NCBI GenBank assembly: GCA_019421925.1
Contig: JAHZEH010000022.1
Location: 1 to 11,273 of the forward strand
DNA from: Clostridia bacterium
GTDB taxonomy: Bacteria; Bacillota; Clostridia; Christensenellales; CALWSW01
Reading direction: 5' to 3'
DNA length: 11,273 bases
The notes beneath the pieces are model-generated. The model made no database searches and was not told where the DNA came from. It was given only the letters and a program-made list of their open reading frames with translations. The translations under genes were made by a program, and so were the position numbers. Positions 1 through 6,784 of the stretch are shown here, in pieces. Within the stretch, counting starts at the first letter, position 1. Every line of letters starts with the position of its first letter.

Positions 1-537
1 CAGGACGCAGCCAAAGAAATCCGTGCCCAGATCGAGGAGTTCGCCGTCAATTTTGAGCAGGGCATTTGTCTGGTTGAATTTGCGGTTGGCCAGAATGGCG
101 CCCGAACCCACCCGGGCCGATTTGCCGACGAGGCTGTCCCCGGCGAAGGTGAAGGACTGAACCTTTGCCCCGTTCTGGAGAATGCTGTGCTTGAGTTCGC
201 AGCAGTGGCCCACAACGCAGCGGTTGCCCACCAGCGTGTTGGGGCGCAGATAGGCCCCCGCCATGAGCTCGCAATTCTCGCCGATCCAGACGGGCCCCTC
301 TATGACGACGCCGGGGTGGACGACTGTGCCTTTGCCGATATGTACGTCCCCCAGGATGGTGGCGTTCTCCATAACCTCCCCCAGGATTTCCTGGCCGCAG
401 CCCTTGGGCAGGAGAACGGCCATGACCGCTTTGAGACCGAGCAGGGCCTCGTAGGCATAGGTATGGCCAGAGAAGGCCTGGGGTACGGGGAACTCCTCCA
501 GATGCTGGAAGTAGTAAGTCAATTCCGCTTCACGCAT
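1..537 (-). CDS. Left-handed beta-helix (hexapeptide) transferase, GlmU C-domain-like; truncated at window edge
   Basis: Translation from the ATG at 537-535 gives 179 residues with no stop before the window edge, so the C-terminus is missing. The first ~55 residues look alpha-helical. From about residue 57 to 152 there are hexapeptide-type repeats (ILGDVHIGKG, VVIEGPVWIGENCEL, TLVGNRCVVG), the signature of left-handed beta-helix acyltransferases and nucleotidyltransferase C-domains. The stretch at 107-152 (VVGHCCELKHSIL, then AGDSLVGKSARVGSGAILANR) resembles the glucosamine-1-phosphate acetyltransferase domain of GlmU. However, Ser129 appears to sit where GlmU has its catalytic histidine, so acetyltransferase activity is doubtful. 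A Shine-Dalgarno AAAGGAG lies just upstream, and a sigma-A promoter sits at 567-595. The fold is well supported; the substrate (probably a sugar phosphate or nucleotide sugar) is inferred. Confidence 0.75.
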   Translation of the reverse strand, partial: MREAELTYYFQHLEEFPVPQAFSGHTYAYEALLGLKAVMAVLLPKGCGQEILGEVMENATILGDVHIGKGTVVHPGVVIEGPVWIGENCELMAGAYLRPNTLVGNRCVVGHCCELKHSILQNGAKVQSFTFAGDSLVGKSARVGSGAILANRKFNQTNALLKIDGELLDLGTDFFGCVL

Positions 538-566
538 AATCGTGGCTCCTTTCCTTGTTCCATTCC

Positions 567-595
567 ATTTTACACAGGCGGGGGGATTGCGTCAA
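567..595 (-). promoter_or_regulatory. Sigma-A promoter for the leftward hexapeptide-transferase gene
   Basis: On the minus strand the -35 is TTGACG (595-590), the spacer is exactly 17 bases, and the -10 is TAAAAT (572-567). Transcription would start near 560, leaving a ~25-base leader with the AAAGGAG ribosome site. It is divergent from the promoter at 661-689. Confidence 0.7.
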
Positions 596-660
596 TTCGC
601 GTATTGAGGCGGAGGGCGGGACAACATGGGCGTTCACCCGCGCGTTTGGGCGGGGGCGGA

Positions 661-689
661 TTGTCAGAGGGCGGGGGATAAACTATAAT
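661..689 (+). promoter_or_regulatory. Near-consensus sigma-A promoter for the hydrolase gene
   Basis: The -35 is TTGTCA (661-666), the spacer is 17 bases and the -10 is a perfect TATAAT (684-689). Transcription should start near 696, giving an unusually long leader of about 187 bases before the hydrolase ATG at 883. This is the clearest promoter in the window. Confidence 0.85.
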
Positions 690-882
690 TTAGGCAATGA
701 TAACTCTCAGCGGAATGGGGCCTGCCGCTTTCAGGCCTGCCCGGTCCGGGGCGCGGGTCTGAGGGCGGAGCAGCGGGCCTGTTCCAGGGGGCCGCAGCAG
801 AGCGCCGGGCGGCGGCATGCGTTTGCCCCTGTCCGATGAGGGTGCGTTCAGGAAGAGGTAATAGGACAGGAGGCGGAGACGC
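690..882 (+). other. Long GC-rich untranslated leader of the hydrolase gene
   Basis: This stretch runs from the TATAAT box to the hydrolase start. It contains a perfect 6-bp hairpin (GGCCTG 719-724, CAGGCC 732-737), the repeat copy at 775-833, and an AGGAGG-type ribosome site about 10 bases before the ATG. I see no intrinsic terminator, no T-run and no known riboswitch core. The reading frames here are shadows with arginine/proline-rich composition. Confidence 0.5.
775..833. repeat. Copy A of a GC-rich intergenic repeat shared with 8059-8128
   Basis: The 43 bases from 775 align without gaps to 8059-8101 with 33 identities by hand count, including GGGCCTGTTCC at the left and GGGCGGCGGCA at the right. 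Both copies then reach TGCCCCTGTC, with copy B carrying about 11 more bases containing a small hairpin. The words GCAGCAG and CGCCGGGCGG recur together at 2829-2845, a weaker possible third copy. Both main copies are intergenic and upstream of rightward genes. This could be a REP-like dispersed element; chance similarity between GC-rich sequences is the main alternative. Confidence 0.45.
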
Positions 883-1836
883 ATGGAAGTTGAAAAATTT
901 GAAACATACCGGCCTGCAGCGGGAGGGGGGGATATTTTCACCCGTATCTGGCTGCCCGGACAGGGGGAACCCTTGAGGGCGCTGGTGCAGATAGCCCACG
1001 GCGTGGCGGAACACGGGGGGCGCTATGGGGAGCTCGCCGGGTTTCTGGCGGGACACGGATACGGCGTGTATGCGCAGGATCATATGGGCCACGGGAAATC
1101 TGTCCAGAACGGGATCTACGGCCACTTTGGGGATCAGGACGGCTGGGAGAACGTGATACAGGATATGAAGAACCTCTCTGCGATCATGCGTAAAAAATAC
1201 CCGGAGCTGCCCCTGCTGCTGGTGGGGCACAGCATGGGTTCCATTCTGACCCGCTGTTATATTGCCCGGGGAAGCAGCGAACTGGCGGGGGCGGCGCTGA
1301 TCGGCCCGCCCGGCCCCAATCCCATGGCCGGGGCGGGCATGCGCCTGGCCAAGCGGTACTGCGGGAAGAAGGGCGCGGCCCAGCCGGGACGGGAGTTGCA
1401 GCATCTGATCTTCGGCTCCTACAACCGGCGTATTGACAACCCCAGGAGCGGGAACGACTGGCTGACCCGCGATGCAGCGGCGGTGGCCGCCTTTGACGGC
1501 GACAGCGAGTGCGGCTTCCCGCTGACCAACCGGGGATATTACGATATGTTTACCGGCATGCGGGAGGTGTCCTCCCCGAAATGGGCGGGCCGGGTGCGCA
1601 AGACCCTCCCCATCCTGATTCTTGCCGGGGAGGAGGACCCGGTTGGAAATTATGGAAAGGGGCCGAGGAAGGTGGCCAAAACCCTGACGGACGCGGGAGT
1701 ACAGGATGTCGGCCTGAAGCTCTATCCCGGCGGCAGGCATGAGATTTTCAACGAGCTGAACCGCCAGGAGGTTTTTGGGGATTTGCTCCAGTGGATGGAG
1801 AAATGCATTTGTGCGGAGCGCGGCGGCATAGTATAA
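883..1836 (+). CDS. Serine alpha/beta hydrolase (monoacylglycerol lipase / lysophospholipase type)
   Basis: This 317-residue protein has the full hallmark set of the Hydrolase_4 (serine aminopeptidase S33-like) family. The oxyanion-region motif HGVAEHGGRY is at 39-48, DHMGHGKS at 66-73, and the nucleophile elbow GHSMG at 115-119 with Ser117. The catalytic acid is most likely Asp252 in AGEEDPVGNYGKG, and the histidine is His286 in GGRHEI. Length and motif order match bacterial lysophospholipases and monoacylglycerol lipases, which cleave ester bonds of monoacyl lipids. There is no signal peptide, so it should be cytosolic or membrane-associated. An AGGAGG site precedes the ATG. The strong promoter at 661 drives it. 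The exact substrate cannot be read from sequence. Confidence 0.88.
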   Translation: MEVEKFETYRPAAGGGDIFTRIWLPGQGEPLRALVQIAHGVAEHGGRYGELAGFLAGHGYGVYAQDHMGHGKSVQNGIYGHFGDQDGWENVIQDMKNLSAIMRKKYPELPLLLVGHSMGSILTRCYIARGSSELAGAALIGPPGPNPMAGAGMRLAKRYCGKKGAAQPGRELQHLIFGSYNRRIDNPRSGNDWLTRDAAAVAAFDGDSECGFPLTNRGYYDMFTGMREVSSPKWAGRVRKTLPILILAGEEDPVGNYGKGPRKVAKTLTDAGVQDVGLKLYPGGRHEIFNELNRQEVFGDLLQWMEKCICAERGGIV

Positions 1837-1837
1837 T
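1809..1837 (+). promoter_or_regulatory. Candidate internal promoter for the mutarotase-fold gene
   Basis: TTGTGC (1809-1814), a 17-base spacer and a perfect TATAAT (1832-1837) overlap the last codons and the stop codon of the hydrolase gene. The start would be near 1844, about 58 bases before the next ATG. The -35 matches only at TTG, so this may supplement readthrough from the upstream promoter. Confidence 0.5.
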
Positions 1838-1901
1838 GGATACAATGAAACCTGCATGAGGTTGATTTCAGACCTGTGCCGTGAGAATTCAGGAGGATTG
1901 T

Positions 1902-2795
1902 ATGTTTACCACCAGAGTCGCCCCGCTGGCGGGGTTTGGCAACTGCCTATGGCTGGACAACGGCGTCGTGGAACTGGCTGTTACGCTGGACATGGGGCCG
2001 CGTATCTTGTATTACGGCCTGCGCGAGGGCGAGAACATGCTCAAAATCTACGATGAGCAGGAGAACGCCGCTTTTGCGGGGGAGGCTTTCCAGCCCCTGG
2101 GCGGGCACCGGATGGGCTATTACCTGGGAGCGGATGATCGCTGCTGCCTGCCGGACGACGGGCCGGTGGAATATGAACAGATAGAGGGGGGAGCCCGCTT
2201 CACCCAGAAACCCGACGAGGGAACGGGGATGCGCAAAATCCTCGAGATCACGCTGCGTCCGGGCAGCTCGGAGGCCGTTATCCGCCATATTCTCAGGAAT
2301 GAGAGCGGCAGGGAGTGCCTGTGTGCGCCCTGCTCCGTGACCATTATGGAGGAGGGGGGGCTGGAAGTTATCCCCCAGCCCTGCTCCGACACCAGCCCCC
2401 GGCCCAACCGCATGATCGCCGTGTGGCCGTACGCCAACATGGCCGATCCCCGGGTGTTGTGGGGACATCAGTATATCCTGCTCCAGCAGGCCAGCATGAA
2501 GCGGTTCAAGCTGGGGCTCTCGGCAGAGCAGGGCTGGGTGTCCTATTTCAACATGGGCAATCTGTTTGTGCTGCGGTTCGCCCCGGAGAAAGGGGCGCTC
2601 TATCCTGACCGGGGCTGCTCCTTTGAGACGTATACCTGCGAGGATATGACGGACCTAGAGGTACTGGCGCCCCTGCGTCCCCTGGCCCCGGGGGAGACGG
2701 CGCAGTACGAGATGAGCTTTACGATTTTTGCGGATGTGGCCTGCCCGCCCGTGGACGAATTCGCCGTATGGCAGGAACTGAATACGATTCTTTGA
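1902..2795 (+). CDS. Galactose-mutarotase-fold protein, DUF4380-like (aldose-1-epimerase relative)
   Basis: This is 297 residues from the ATG at 1902, chosen because AGGAGG lies 6 bases upstream; a GTG seven codons earlier lacks such a site. The pattern is that of DUF4380/DUF4432-type carbohydrate-binding beta-sandwich proteins: an N-terminal strand set ending in VTLDMGPRILYYGLREGENML (about 27-47), a GGHRMGYY block at 67-74, a charged Pro-Asp turn near 84-86, and a C-terminal run with LGLSAEQGWVSYFN and LAPGETAQYEMSF. These families share the aldose-1-epimerase fold. Most have no proven reaction, so I do not assign epimerase activity. There is no signal peptide. It lies 65 bases after the hydrolase and probably belongs to the same transcript. 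Family placement is recalled from sequence patterns, not searched. Confidence 0.72.
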   Translation: MFTTRVAPLAGFGNCLWLDNGVVELAVTLDMGPRILYYGLREGENMLKIYDEQENAAFAGEAFQPLGGHRMGYYLGADDRCCLPDDGPVEYEQIEGGARFTQKPDEGTGMRKILEITLRPGSSEAVIRHILRNESGRECLCAPCSVTIMEEGGLEVIPQPCSDTSPRPNRMIAVWPYANMADPRVLWGHQYILLQQASMKRFKLGLSAEQGWVSYFNMGNLFVLRFAPEKGALYPDRGCSFETYTCEDMTDLEVLAPLRPLAPGETAQYEMSFTIFADVACPPVDEFAVWQELNTIL

Positions 2796-3081
2796 ATACA
2801 GGAGGGCCAGCGCCCCGCGCAGAAACGAGCAGCAGCGCCGGGCGGGGGCGGAGCCGGACTTTGAAAGAGCGGCGGGCCAATCCCGGGAGCGCGGGCCTGA
2901 GCGATAAGAAAATTGATTAAGGAAACAGGCGGCCCCGGACAGAGGCCGCGCGGACTCAGATGATCCCAACGGGGGAAACAATTCGCGGCAATTCGGCGCT
3001 CCATCCCTTGGGGACGGAGGCCGAATTGCTGTATTCCCGGAAGGGAATCATTTTTTACCACAGGAAAAGGATGGAAGGATC
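2796..3081 (+). promoter_or_regulatory. Structured attenuator leader (candidate riboswitch) before the reductase-importer genes
   Basis: This 286-base gap has three structural parts. One is a hairpin GCGGCC/GGCCGC at 2929-2949. The second is a long hairpin at 2988-3029 with a perfect 10-bp outer stem GCAATTCGGC/GCCGAATTGC and an inner CTCC/GGAG helix. The third is an intrinsic terminator at 3033-3056. A competing fold pairs GGGAA (2973-2977) with TTCCC (3034-3038) and CAATTCG (2979-2985) with CGAATTG (3022-3028). That fold destroys both the 10-bp hairpin and the terminator, so it is a classic antiterminator. I found no good promoter in the leader, and only 25 bases lie after the terminator. 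Expression of the next genes therefore seems to depend on readthrough. No known riboswitch consensus (cobalamin, TPP, FMN, SAM, glycine, T-box) was recognised by eye. Confidence 0.65.
3033..3056 (+). terminator. Intrinsic terminator inside the leader of the reductase gene
   Basis: The stem is ATTCCC (3033-3038) and GGGAAT (3043-3048), with the stable tetraloop GGAA, followed by CA and six Ts (3051-3056). It ends 25 bases before the reductase ATG, so it can act as an attenuator. It would otherwise just end the 883-2795 transcript. The competing antiterminator pairing favours attenuation. Confidence 0.8.
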
Positions 3082-4017
3082 ATGGCGAAATTAACTGCCC
3101 AACAGATCGCCGCCGTCAAGGCGCAGGGATTTCTGATCAACCGGGGAAGTGAGAATTTTTCCGGCCGCATTGTGGCGCCGGGTACAGTGTTCTCCGCGGA
3201 GAACCTCAAAACCATATCGGAGATCGCCGGCAGGTTCGGCAACGGTACGGTGGCCTGCACCACCCGTCTCGCGGTGGAGATCATAGGCATCCCCTATGAG
3301 AAGATCGAGCCCGCCCGGGAGTATGCCAGGGAGCGGGGGCTCTGCTTTGGGGGCACGGGGGCCAAGGTGCGCCCGGTTACGGCCTGCAAGGGCACGACCT
3401 GCATCTATGGAAACTTTGATACCCAGGGCTTGGCCCGGAAAATCCACGAGAACTACTATGTGGGCTGGGCGGATGTCAAGCTTCCCCACAAGTTCAAAAT
3501 CGCTGTGGGCGGCTGCCCCAACAGCTGCATGAAGCCCAGCCTGAACGACTTTGGCATCGAGGGCCACAGGGTCCCCGACTACCACAGCGAGGATTGCCGT
3601 GGCTGCAAGGTGTGCATGGTGGTCAAGTCCTGCCCCTCCAGGGCGGCCCGTCTGGAGGAGGGGAGGATGGCCATCGACGGGGAAAAATGCCTGACCTGCG
3701 GCGTGTGTACGGGGAAATGCCCCTTTGGCGCTGTGCGGAAGCACAGCAATGTGCTCTACCAGATCTACGTGGGCGGAACCTGGGGCAAGAAAACCCGCAT
3801 GGGCACCCCTCTCTCCCGGCTGGTGACAGAGGAGGAGATTTTTCCCATTTTGGAGAAGACCATGCTCTGGTTTAAGGAGAACGCCTATCAGAAGGAGCGT
3901 CTGGGTATGGCCATTGACCGCATCGGCGCGGACAGGCTGGAGGAGGAGCTCTTCGGCGACGGCCTGCTGCGCCGCAAGGAGGAGATTCTGGCGGCGGATA
4001 TCAGAACGAGGGAGTAG
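3082..4017 (+). CDS. Stand-alone siroheme/Fe4S sulfite or nitrite reductase-like protein fused to a 2[4Fe-4S] ferredoxin domain (AsrC-like)
   Basis: This 311-residue protein combines an N-terminal NIR_SIR ferredoxin-like half-domain (about 1-70, with FSGRIVAPGTVFSAENL), a siroheme/Fe4S core and a ferredoxin module. The core cysteines are Cys102 and Cys107 (ACKGTTCIYG), then Cys145 and Cys149 (GGCPNSCMKPSLND). The ferredoxin cysteines are 172/175/178/184 and 203/206/209/213, enough for two [4Fe-4S] clusters. Architecture and length match the catalytic C subunit of anaerobic sulfite reductase, but no asrA or asrB lies beside it, so the electron donor and substrate are open. GGAAGGA precedes the ATG. 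The binding-protein gene starts 4 bases after its stop, which argues for co-transcription with the importer. There is no signal peptide, so it is cytosolic. Confidence 0.82.
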   Translation: MAKLTAQQIAAVKAQGFLINRGSENFSGRIVAPGTVFSAENLKTISEIAGRFGNGTVACTTRLAVEIIGIPYEKIEPAREYARERGLCFGGTGAKVRPVTACKGTTCIYGNFDTQGLARKIHENYYVGWADVKLPHKFKIAVGGCPNSCMKPSLNDFGIEGHRVPDYHSEDCRGCKVCMVVKSCPSRAARLEEGRMAIDGEKCLTCGVCTGKCPFGAVRKHSNVLYQIYVGGTWGKKTRMGTPLSRLVTEEEIFPILEKTMLWFKENAYQKERLGMAIDRIGADRLEEELFGDGLLRRKEEILAADIRTRE

Positions 4018-4021
4018 CCGC

Positions 4022-4981
4022 ATGATGAAAAAACAGATGCGCCGCGCGGTGGGGTGGCTTTGTGCGGCGCTTTTGTTCGCCACCCAGGTTAGCTGTGCGC
4101 AACCACGGCTGGAGGGGGAGGGCGCCATCCCCCATCTCCGGACGGAGGGGGCCCGGATCACCGACTCCCTGGGCAATACCTTTCCCGTATCCCGGGACGC
4201 CCGTGTGATCTCCCTTTATGGCTCCTATGCTGAAGCCTGGGTGCTGGCCGGAGGCACTTTGGCGGGGGCTACCCGGGACGCTGTGGAGGAGAGGGGCATG
4301 GCGGTGGAAGAGGACGCCATTGTGGGTTCGGTCAAAAGCCCCAATCTGGAGGCTATATTGGCTCTGGAGCCGGATTATGTCATCCTTTCGGCCGACGTCA
4401 CTCCGCAAAGGGAGTTGGAGAGCAGCTTGCGGGAGATGGACGTCCCCTATGGCTACTTCCAGGTGGATACCTTTGAGGACTACCGGAACATGATGCACCA
4501 GTTCTGCGCCGTCACCGGGCGCGACGATCTGTACCGCCGGAATGTTGAGCAGGCAGAGACCCGGATTGAGGGGATACTCTCCTCCGTTCCCCAGGGCAAG
4601 GGGCCTGCCGTGCTGCTCATCCGGGCCTTCTCCACCGGGGCCAAGGCCAAGACGGAGGATAACCTTGCCGGCATAATCCTCAAGGAGCTGGGGTGCGACA
4701 ATATCGCCTCCCGCCATCCCTCCCTGCTGGAGGAGCTCAGCCTGGAGGAGGTCATCCGGGAGGACCCTCAGTATATCTTTATTCTCACGATGGGGGACGA
4801 GGAGGAGGCGCTGGCCTTCCTGGAGGAGAACTTTGAGAGCAACCCGGCCTGGAGCGGCCTGAGCGCTGTGGAAGAGGGACGCTGCTATGTGCTGCCCAAG
4901 GCGCTGTTCCACAACAAACCCAATGAACGCTGGGGGGAAAGTTATGCCTACCTTGCCGAGATCCTCTACCCCCAGGCGTAG
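4022..4981 (+). CDS. Substrate-binding lipoprotein of a FecB/BtuF-type metal-chelate ABC importer
   Basis: This is 319 residues from the ATG at 4022, chosen because GAGGGAG precedes it by about 10 bases and the N-terminus makes a proper signal (MMKKQMRR then a hydrophobic run to residue 20). Cys25 in TQVSC is the likely lipid anchor, although Gln at -3 makes the lipobox weak. The mature part follows the Peripla_BP_2 pattern: ITDSLGNTFPVSRDARVISL at 46-65, NLEAILALEPDYVIL at 108-122, a helical linker around 150-185, and a second lobe with LLEELSLEEVIREDPQYIFIL. Such proteins bind ferric siderophores, heme, cobalamin or other metal chelates and deliver them to a FecCD permease. The ligand cannot be assigned. 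It starts 4 bases after the reductase and overlaps the permease gene. Confidence 0.87.
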   Translation: MMKKQMRRAVGWLCAALLFATQVSCAQPRLEGEGAIPHLRTEGARITDSLGNTFPVSRDARVISLYGSYAEAWVLAGGTLAGATRDAVEERGMAVEEDAIVGSVKSPNLEAILALEPDYVILSADVTPQRELESSLREMDVPYGYFQVDTFEDYRNMMHQFCAVTGRDDLYRRNVEQAETRIEGILSSVPQGKGPAVLLIRAFSTGAKAKTEDNLAGIILKELGCDNIASRHPSLLEELSLEEVIREDPQYIFILTMGDEEEALAFLEENFESNPAWSGLSAVEEGRCYVLPKALFHNKPNERWGESYAYLAEILYPQA

Positions 4982-5969
4982 CAGGCCGGGGGCTGTGCTG
5001 CTTCTTCTGGGGGCGGCGCTGACAGCTGCCTGCCTGCTGAGCGTGCTGGCGGGCTCCACCCGCATGGACTGGGGAGAGGCTCTGAGGGCGCTGGCCCAGG
5101 GCGATTTCAGGAACGCCGATTACCGCATCCTGATGCACGTGCGCCTGCCCCGGACGGTCGCCGCCCTGCTCAGCGGCGCCGCCCTTTCGACAGCAGGGGT
5201 GCTGATCCAGGCGGTTCTCAACAACGCGCTGGCCGCCCCCAATACCATTGGAGTCAACGCAGGGGCGGGTTTTTTTGCGCTGCTGGTCATCGCATTGTTT
5301 CCGGGAGCGATCGGGGCGCTGCCGGTCTATGCTTTCCTGGGCGCTCTGCTCGCAAGTCTGCTCATCTATGCCATCGCCGCCCAAACGGGGGCCAGCCGCA
5401 CCAATATCATTCTGGCAGGCGTGGCGGTGAGCAGCGTGCTGACGGCGGGGATCAACGCCGTCAAGACGCTCTTCCCGGACAGCCTTTACAATGCCAACGC
5501 CTTTCTGATCGGCGGGTTCTCGGGCGTGTCCTTCTCCAACCTGACGCCCGCCTGGCTGCTCATTGCGGCGGGCCTGGGGGCCGCCCTTCTGCTCCGAAGG
5601 GCGCTGGATGTGCTGGCGCTGGGGGAGGAGACCGCCCAGGGCCTGGGGCTGCATGTCAAGGCCGTCCGATTTGGACTGCTTGTCGTGGCCAGCGTGCTGG
5701 CCGGGGGCGCGGTCAGCTTCTCCGGGCTGCTGGGTTTTGTGGGCCTGATCGTGCCCCATGTGGCGCGGCGGCTGGTGGGAAACGGCCACAAACTGCTGCT
5801 GCCCGCCAGTATGCTGGGGGGCGGGGCCTTTGTTTTGCTGTGCGACACCCTTTCGCGGGTGCTCTTTGCCCCCTATGAGCTGCCGGTAGGCATTCTGATG
5901 TCCCTCATCGGCGGGCCTTTCTTTATCTTTCTCATATTGCGCCAAAGGAGGAGCCACCTCCATGATTGA
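4944..5969 (+). CDS. FecCD-family permease of the metal-chelate ABC importer
   Basis: From the ATG at 4944 (GGGGGGAAAG just upstream) the protein has 341 residues, the usual FecCD length; an upstream ATG at 4923 is possible but less favoured. It is strongly hydrophobic with about 8-10 membrane segments. The family hallmark RLPRTVAALLSGAALSTAG starts near residue 67 and is followed by a VLNNALAAPNTIGVNAGAG stretch, equivalent to the RNPLA-P-LG-GA motif. The C-terminal GFVGLIVPHVARRLVG contains the cytoplasmic coupling region. It is the transmembrane pore through which the chelate passes. The start overlaps the binding-protein gene by 38 bases and the end overlaps the ATPase gene by 8 bases, so translation is probably coupled. 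Confidence 0.92.
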   Translation: MPTLPRSSTPRRSRPGAVLLLLGAALTAACLLSVLAGSTRMDWGEALRALAQGDFRNADYRILMHVRLPRTVAALLSGAALSTAGVLIQAVLNNALAAPNTIGVNAGAGFFALLVIALFPGAIGALPVYAFLGALLASLLIYAIAAQTGASRTNIILAGVAVSSVLTAGINAVKTLFPDSLYNANAFLIGGFSGVSFSNLTPAWLLIAAGLGAALLLRRALDVLALGEETAQGLGLHVKAVRFGLLVVASVLAGGAVSFSGLLGFVGLIVPHVARRLVGNGHKLLLPASMLGGGAFVLLCDTLSRVLFAPYELPVGILMSLIGGPFFIFLILRQRRSHLHD

Positions 5970-6741
5970 ACTGAGAGACCTTCAGGGCGGATACCACGGC
6001 TGGGTATGCCTGCATTCCCTGAACCTCAGATTCCCGGCGGGCAGGGTCTCCACGATCGTGGGGCCTAACGGCTGCGGAAAATCCACGCTGCTTAAAACGG
6101 CGGCGCGGGCGCTGCCCCCCATTTCCGGCCAGGTGCTGGTGGACGGGCGGGAGATCGGGGGTTACGGCAGGATGGAATTTGCCCGCCGGGTCTGCGTGCT
6201 CCCCCAGACCCGGAGCGTGCCCGCGATCGGGGTGGAGCAGTTTGTCGGGCACGGCCGGTTCCCCTATCTGGGCCTGTCCCGCAGTCCGGGGGAGCGCGAC
6301 CGGATGATGGTGGAACAGGCGCTGGAGCGGACCGGCTTGCAGGATCTTCGGGGGCGGGATTTGCGCAGGCTGTCCGGCGGGGAGAGGCAGCGGGCCTATC
6401 TGGCCATGCTTATCGCACAGGACGCCGATGTGATGCTGCTCGACGAGCCCACCACCTATCTGGATGTGGGGCAGCAGTACGAAATCCTCTCCCTCATTCG
6501 CGCCCTCAATGCCGGGGGAAAGACCGTTGTCATGGTACTCCATGACCTGGCTCTTGCGATGAAGTTCAGCGATGTGGTCTTTGTACTGGAGAGGGGGGAG
6601 CTGGCCGACTGGGGCGAGCCGGGGGCCGTATTCGCGCGGGGAACGCTCCAGCGGGTATTCGGTGTGCAGGCCTATCAGGTGGAGACAGGGGGAGGGACCG
6701 AATACATTTTTGCGGGCCAAACCTCGCCGGTGGAAGCATAG
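5962..6741 (+). CDS. FecE/BtuD-type ATP-binding protein of the metal-chelate ABC importer
   Basis: This 259-residue ABC ATPase has all motifs: Walker A GPNGCGKST at 34-42, Q-loop Gln82 in VLPQ, signature LSGGERQR at 137-144, Walker B VMLLDEP at 157-163 with the catalytic Glu162, D-loop YLDVGQQ, and the switch His194 in VLHDL. The TYLDVGQQYEIL wording is typical of iron-siderophore, heme and cobalamin importer ATPases. The ATG overlaps the end of the permease gene and has an AAAGGAGGAG site. It powers import by the binding protein and permease encoded just upstream. It is the last gene of the unit, with a strong hairpin immediately after its stop. Confidence 0.93.
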   Translation: MIELRDLQGGYHGWVCLHSLNLRFPAGRVSTIVGPNGCGKSTLLKTAARALPPISGQVLVDGREIGGYGRMEFARRVCVLPQTRSVPAIGVEQFVGHGRFPYLGLSRSPGERDRMMVEQALERTGLQDLRGRDLRRLSGGERQRAYLAMLIAQDADVMLLDEPTTYLDVGQQYEILSLIRALNAGGKTVVMVLHDLALAMKFSDVVFVLERGELADWGEPGAVFARGTLQRVFGVQAYQVETGGGTEYIFAGQTSPVEA

Positions 6742-6767
6742 AGGCCGGATGGCTATCCATCCGGCCT
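6742..6767. terminator. Bidirectional hairpin between convergent genes
   Basis: An 11-bp perfect stem (6742-6752 with 6757-6767, core GGCCGGATGG/CCATCCGGCC) with loop CTAT lies in the 43 bases between the ATPase stop and the amidase stop. No T-run follows on either strand, so it may end transcription weakly, or mainly protect 3' ends and block convergent read-through. Confidence 0.65.
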
Positions 6768-6784
6768 TGGCGCTGCAAAGCGGC

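Noticed and set aside
695..715. AATGATAA near the hydrolase start site as a Fur box
   Set aside because: Only one half-site is present; the 7-1-7 symmetry of a Fur box is missing, and it is not near the importer genes.
664..1857. A long open frame on the minus strand opposite the hydrolase gene
   Set aside because: It is the shadow of the high-GC plus-strand gene: no family pattern, rich in Pro, Arg and Gly, and no ribosome site. The plus strand carries a full catalytic triad.
2796..2990. Cobalamin or other named riboswitch before the reductase-importer genes
   Set aside because: No GCCACTG, no B12-box (AGYCMGGAGACC-like), and no TPP, FMN or SAM core was found by eye, so only an unnamed attenuator is claimed.
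4785..5963. A 392-residue open frame on the minus strand opposite the permease
   Set aside because: Composition is Gln/Arg/Gly/Pro-heavy with no motif, while the plus strand encodes a clear FecCD permease. It is an antisense shadow.
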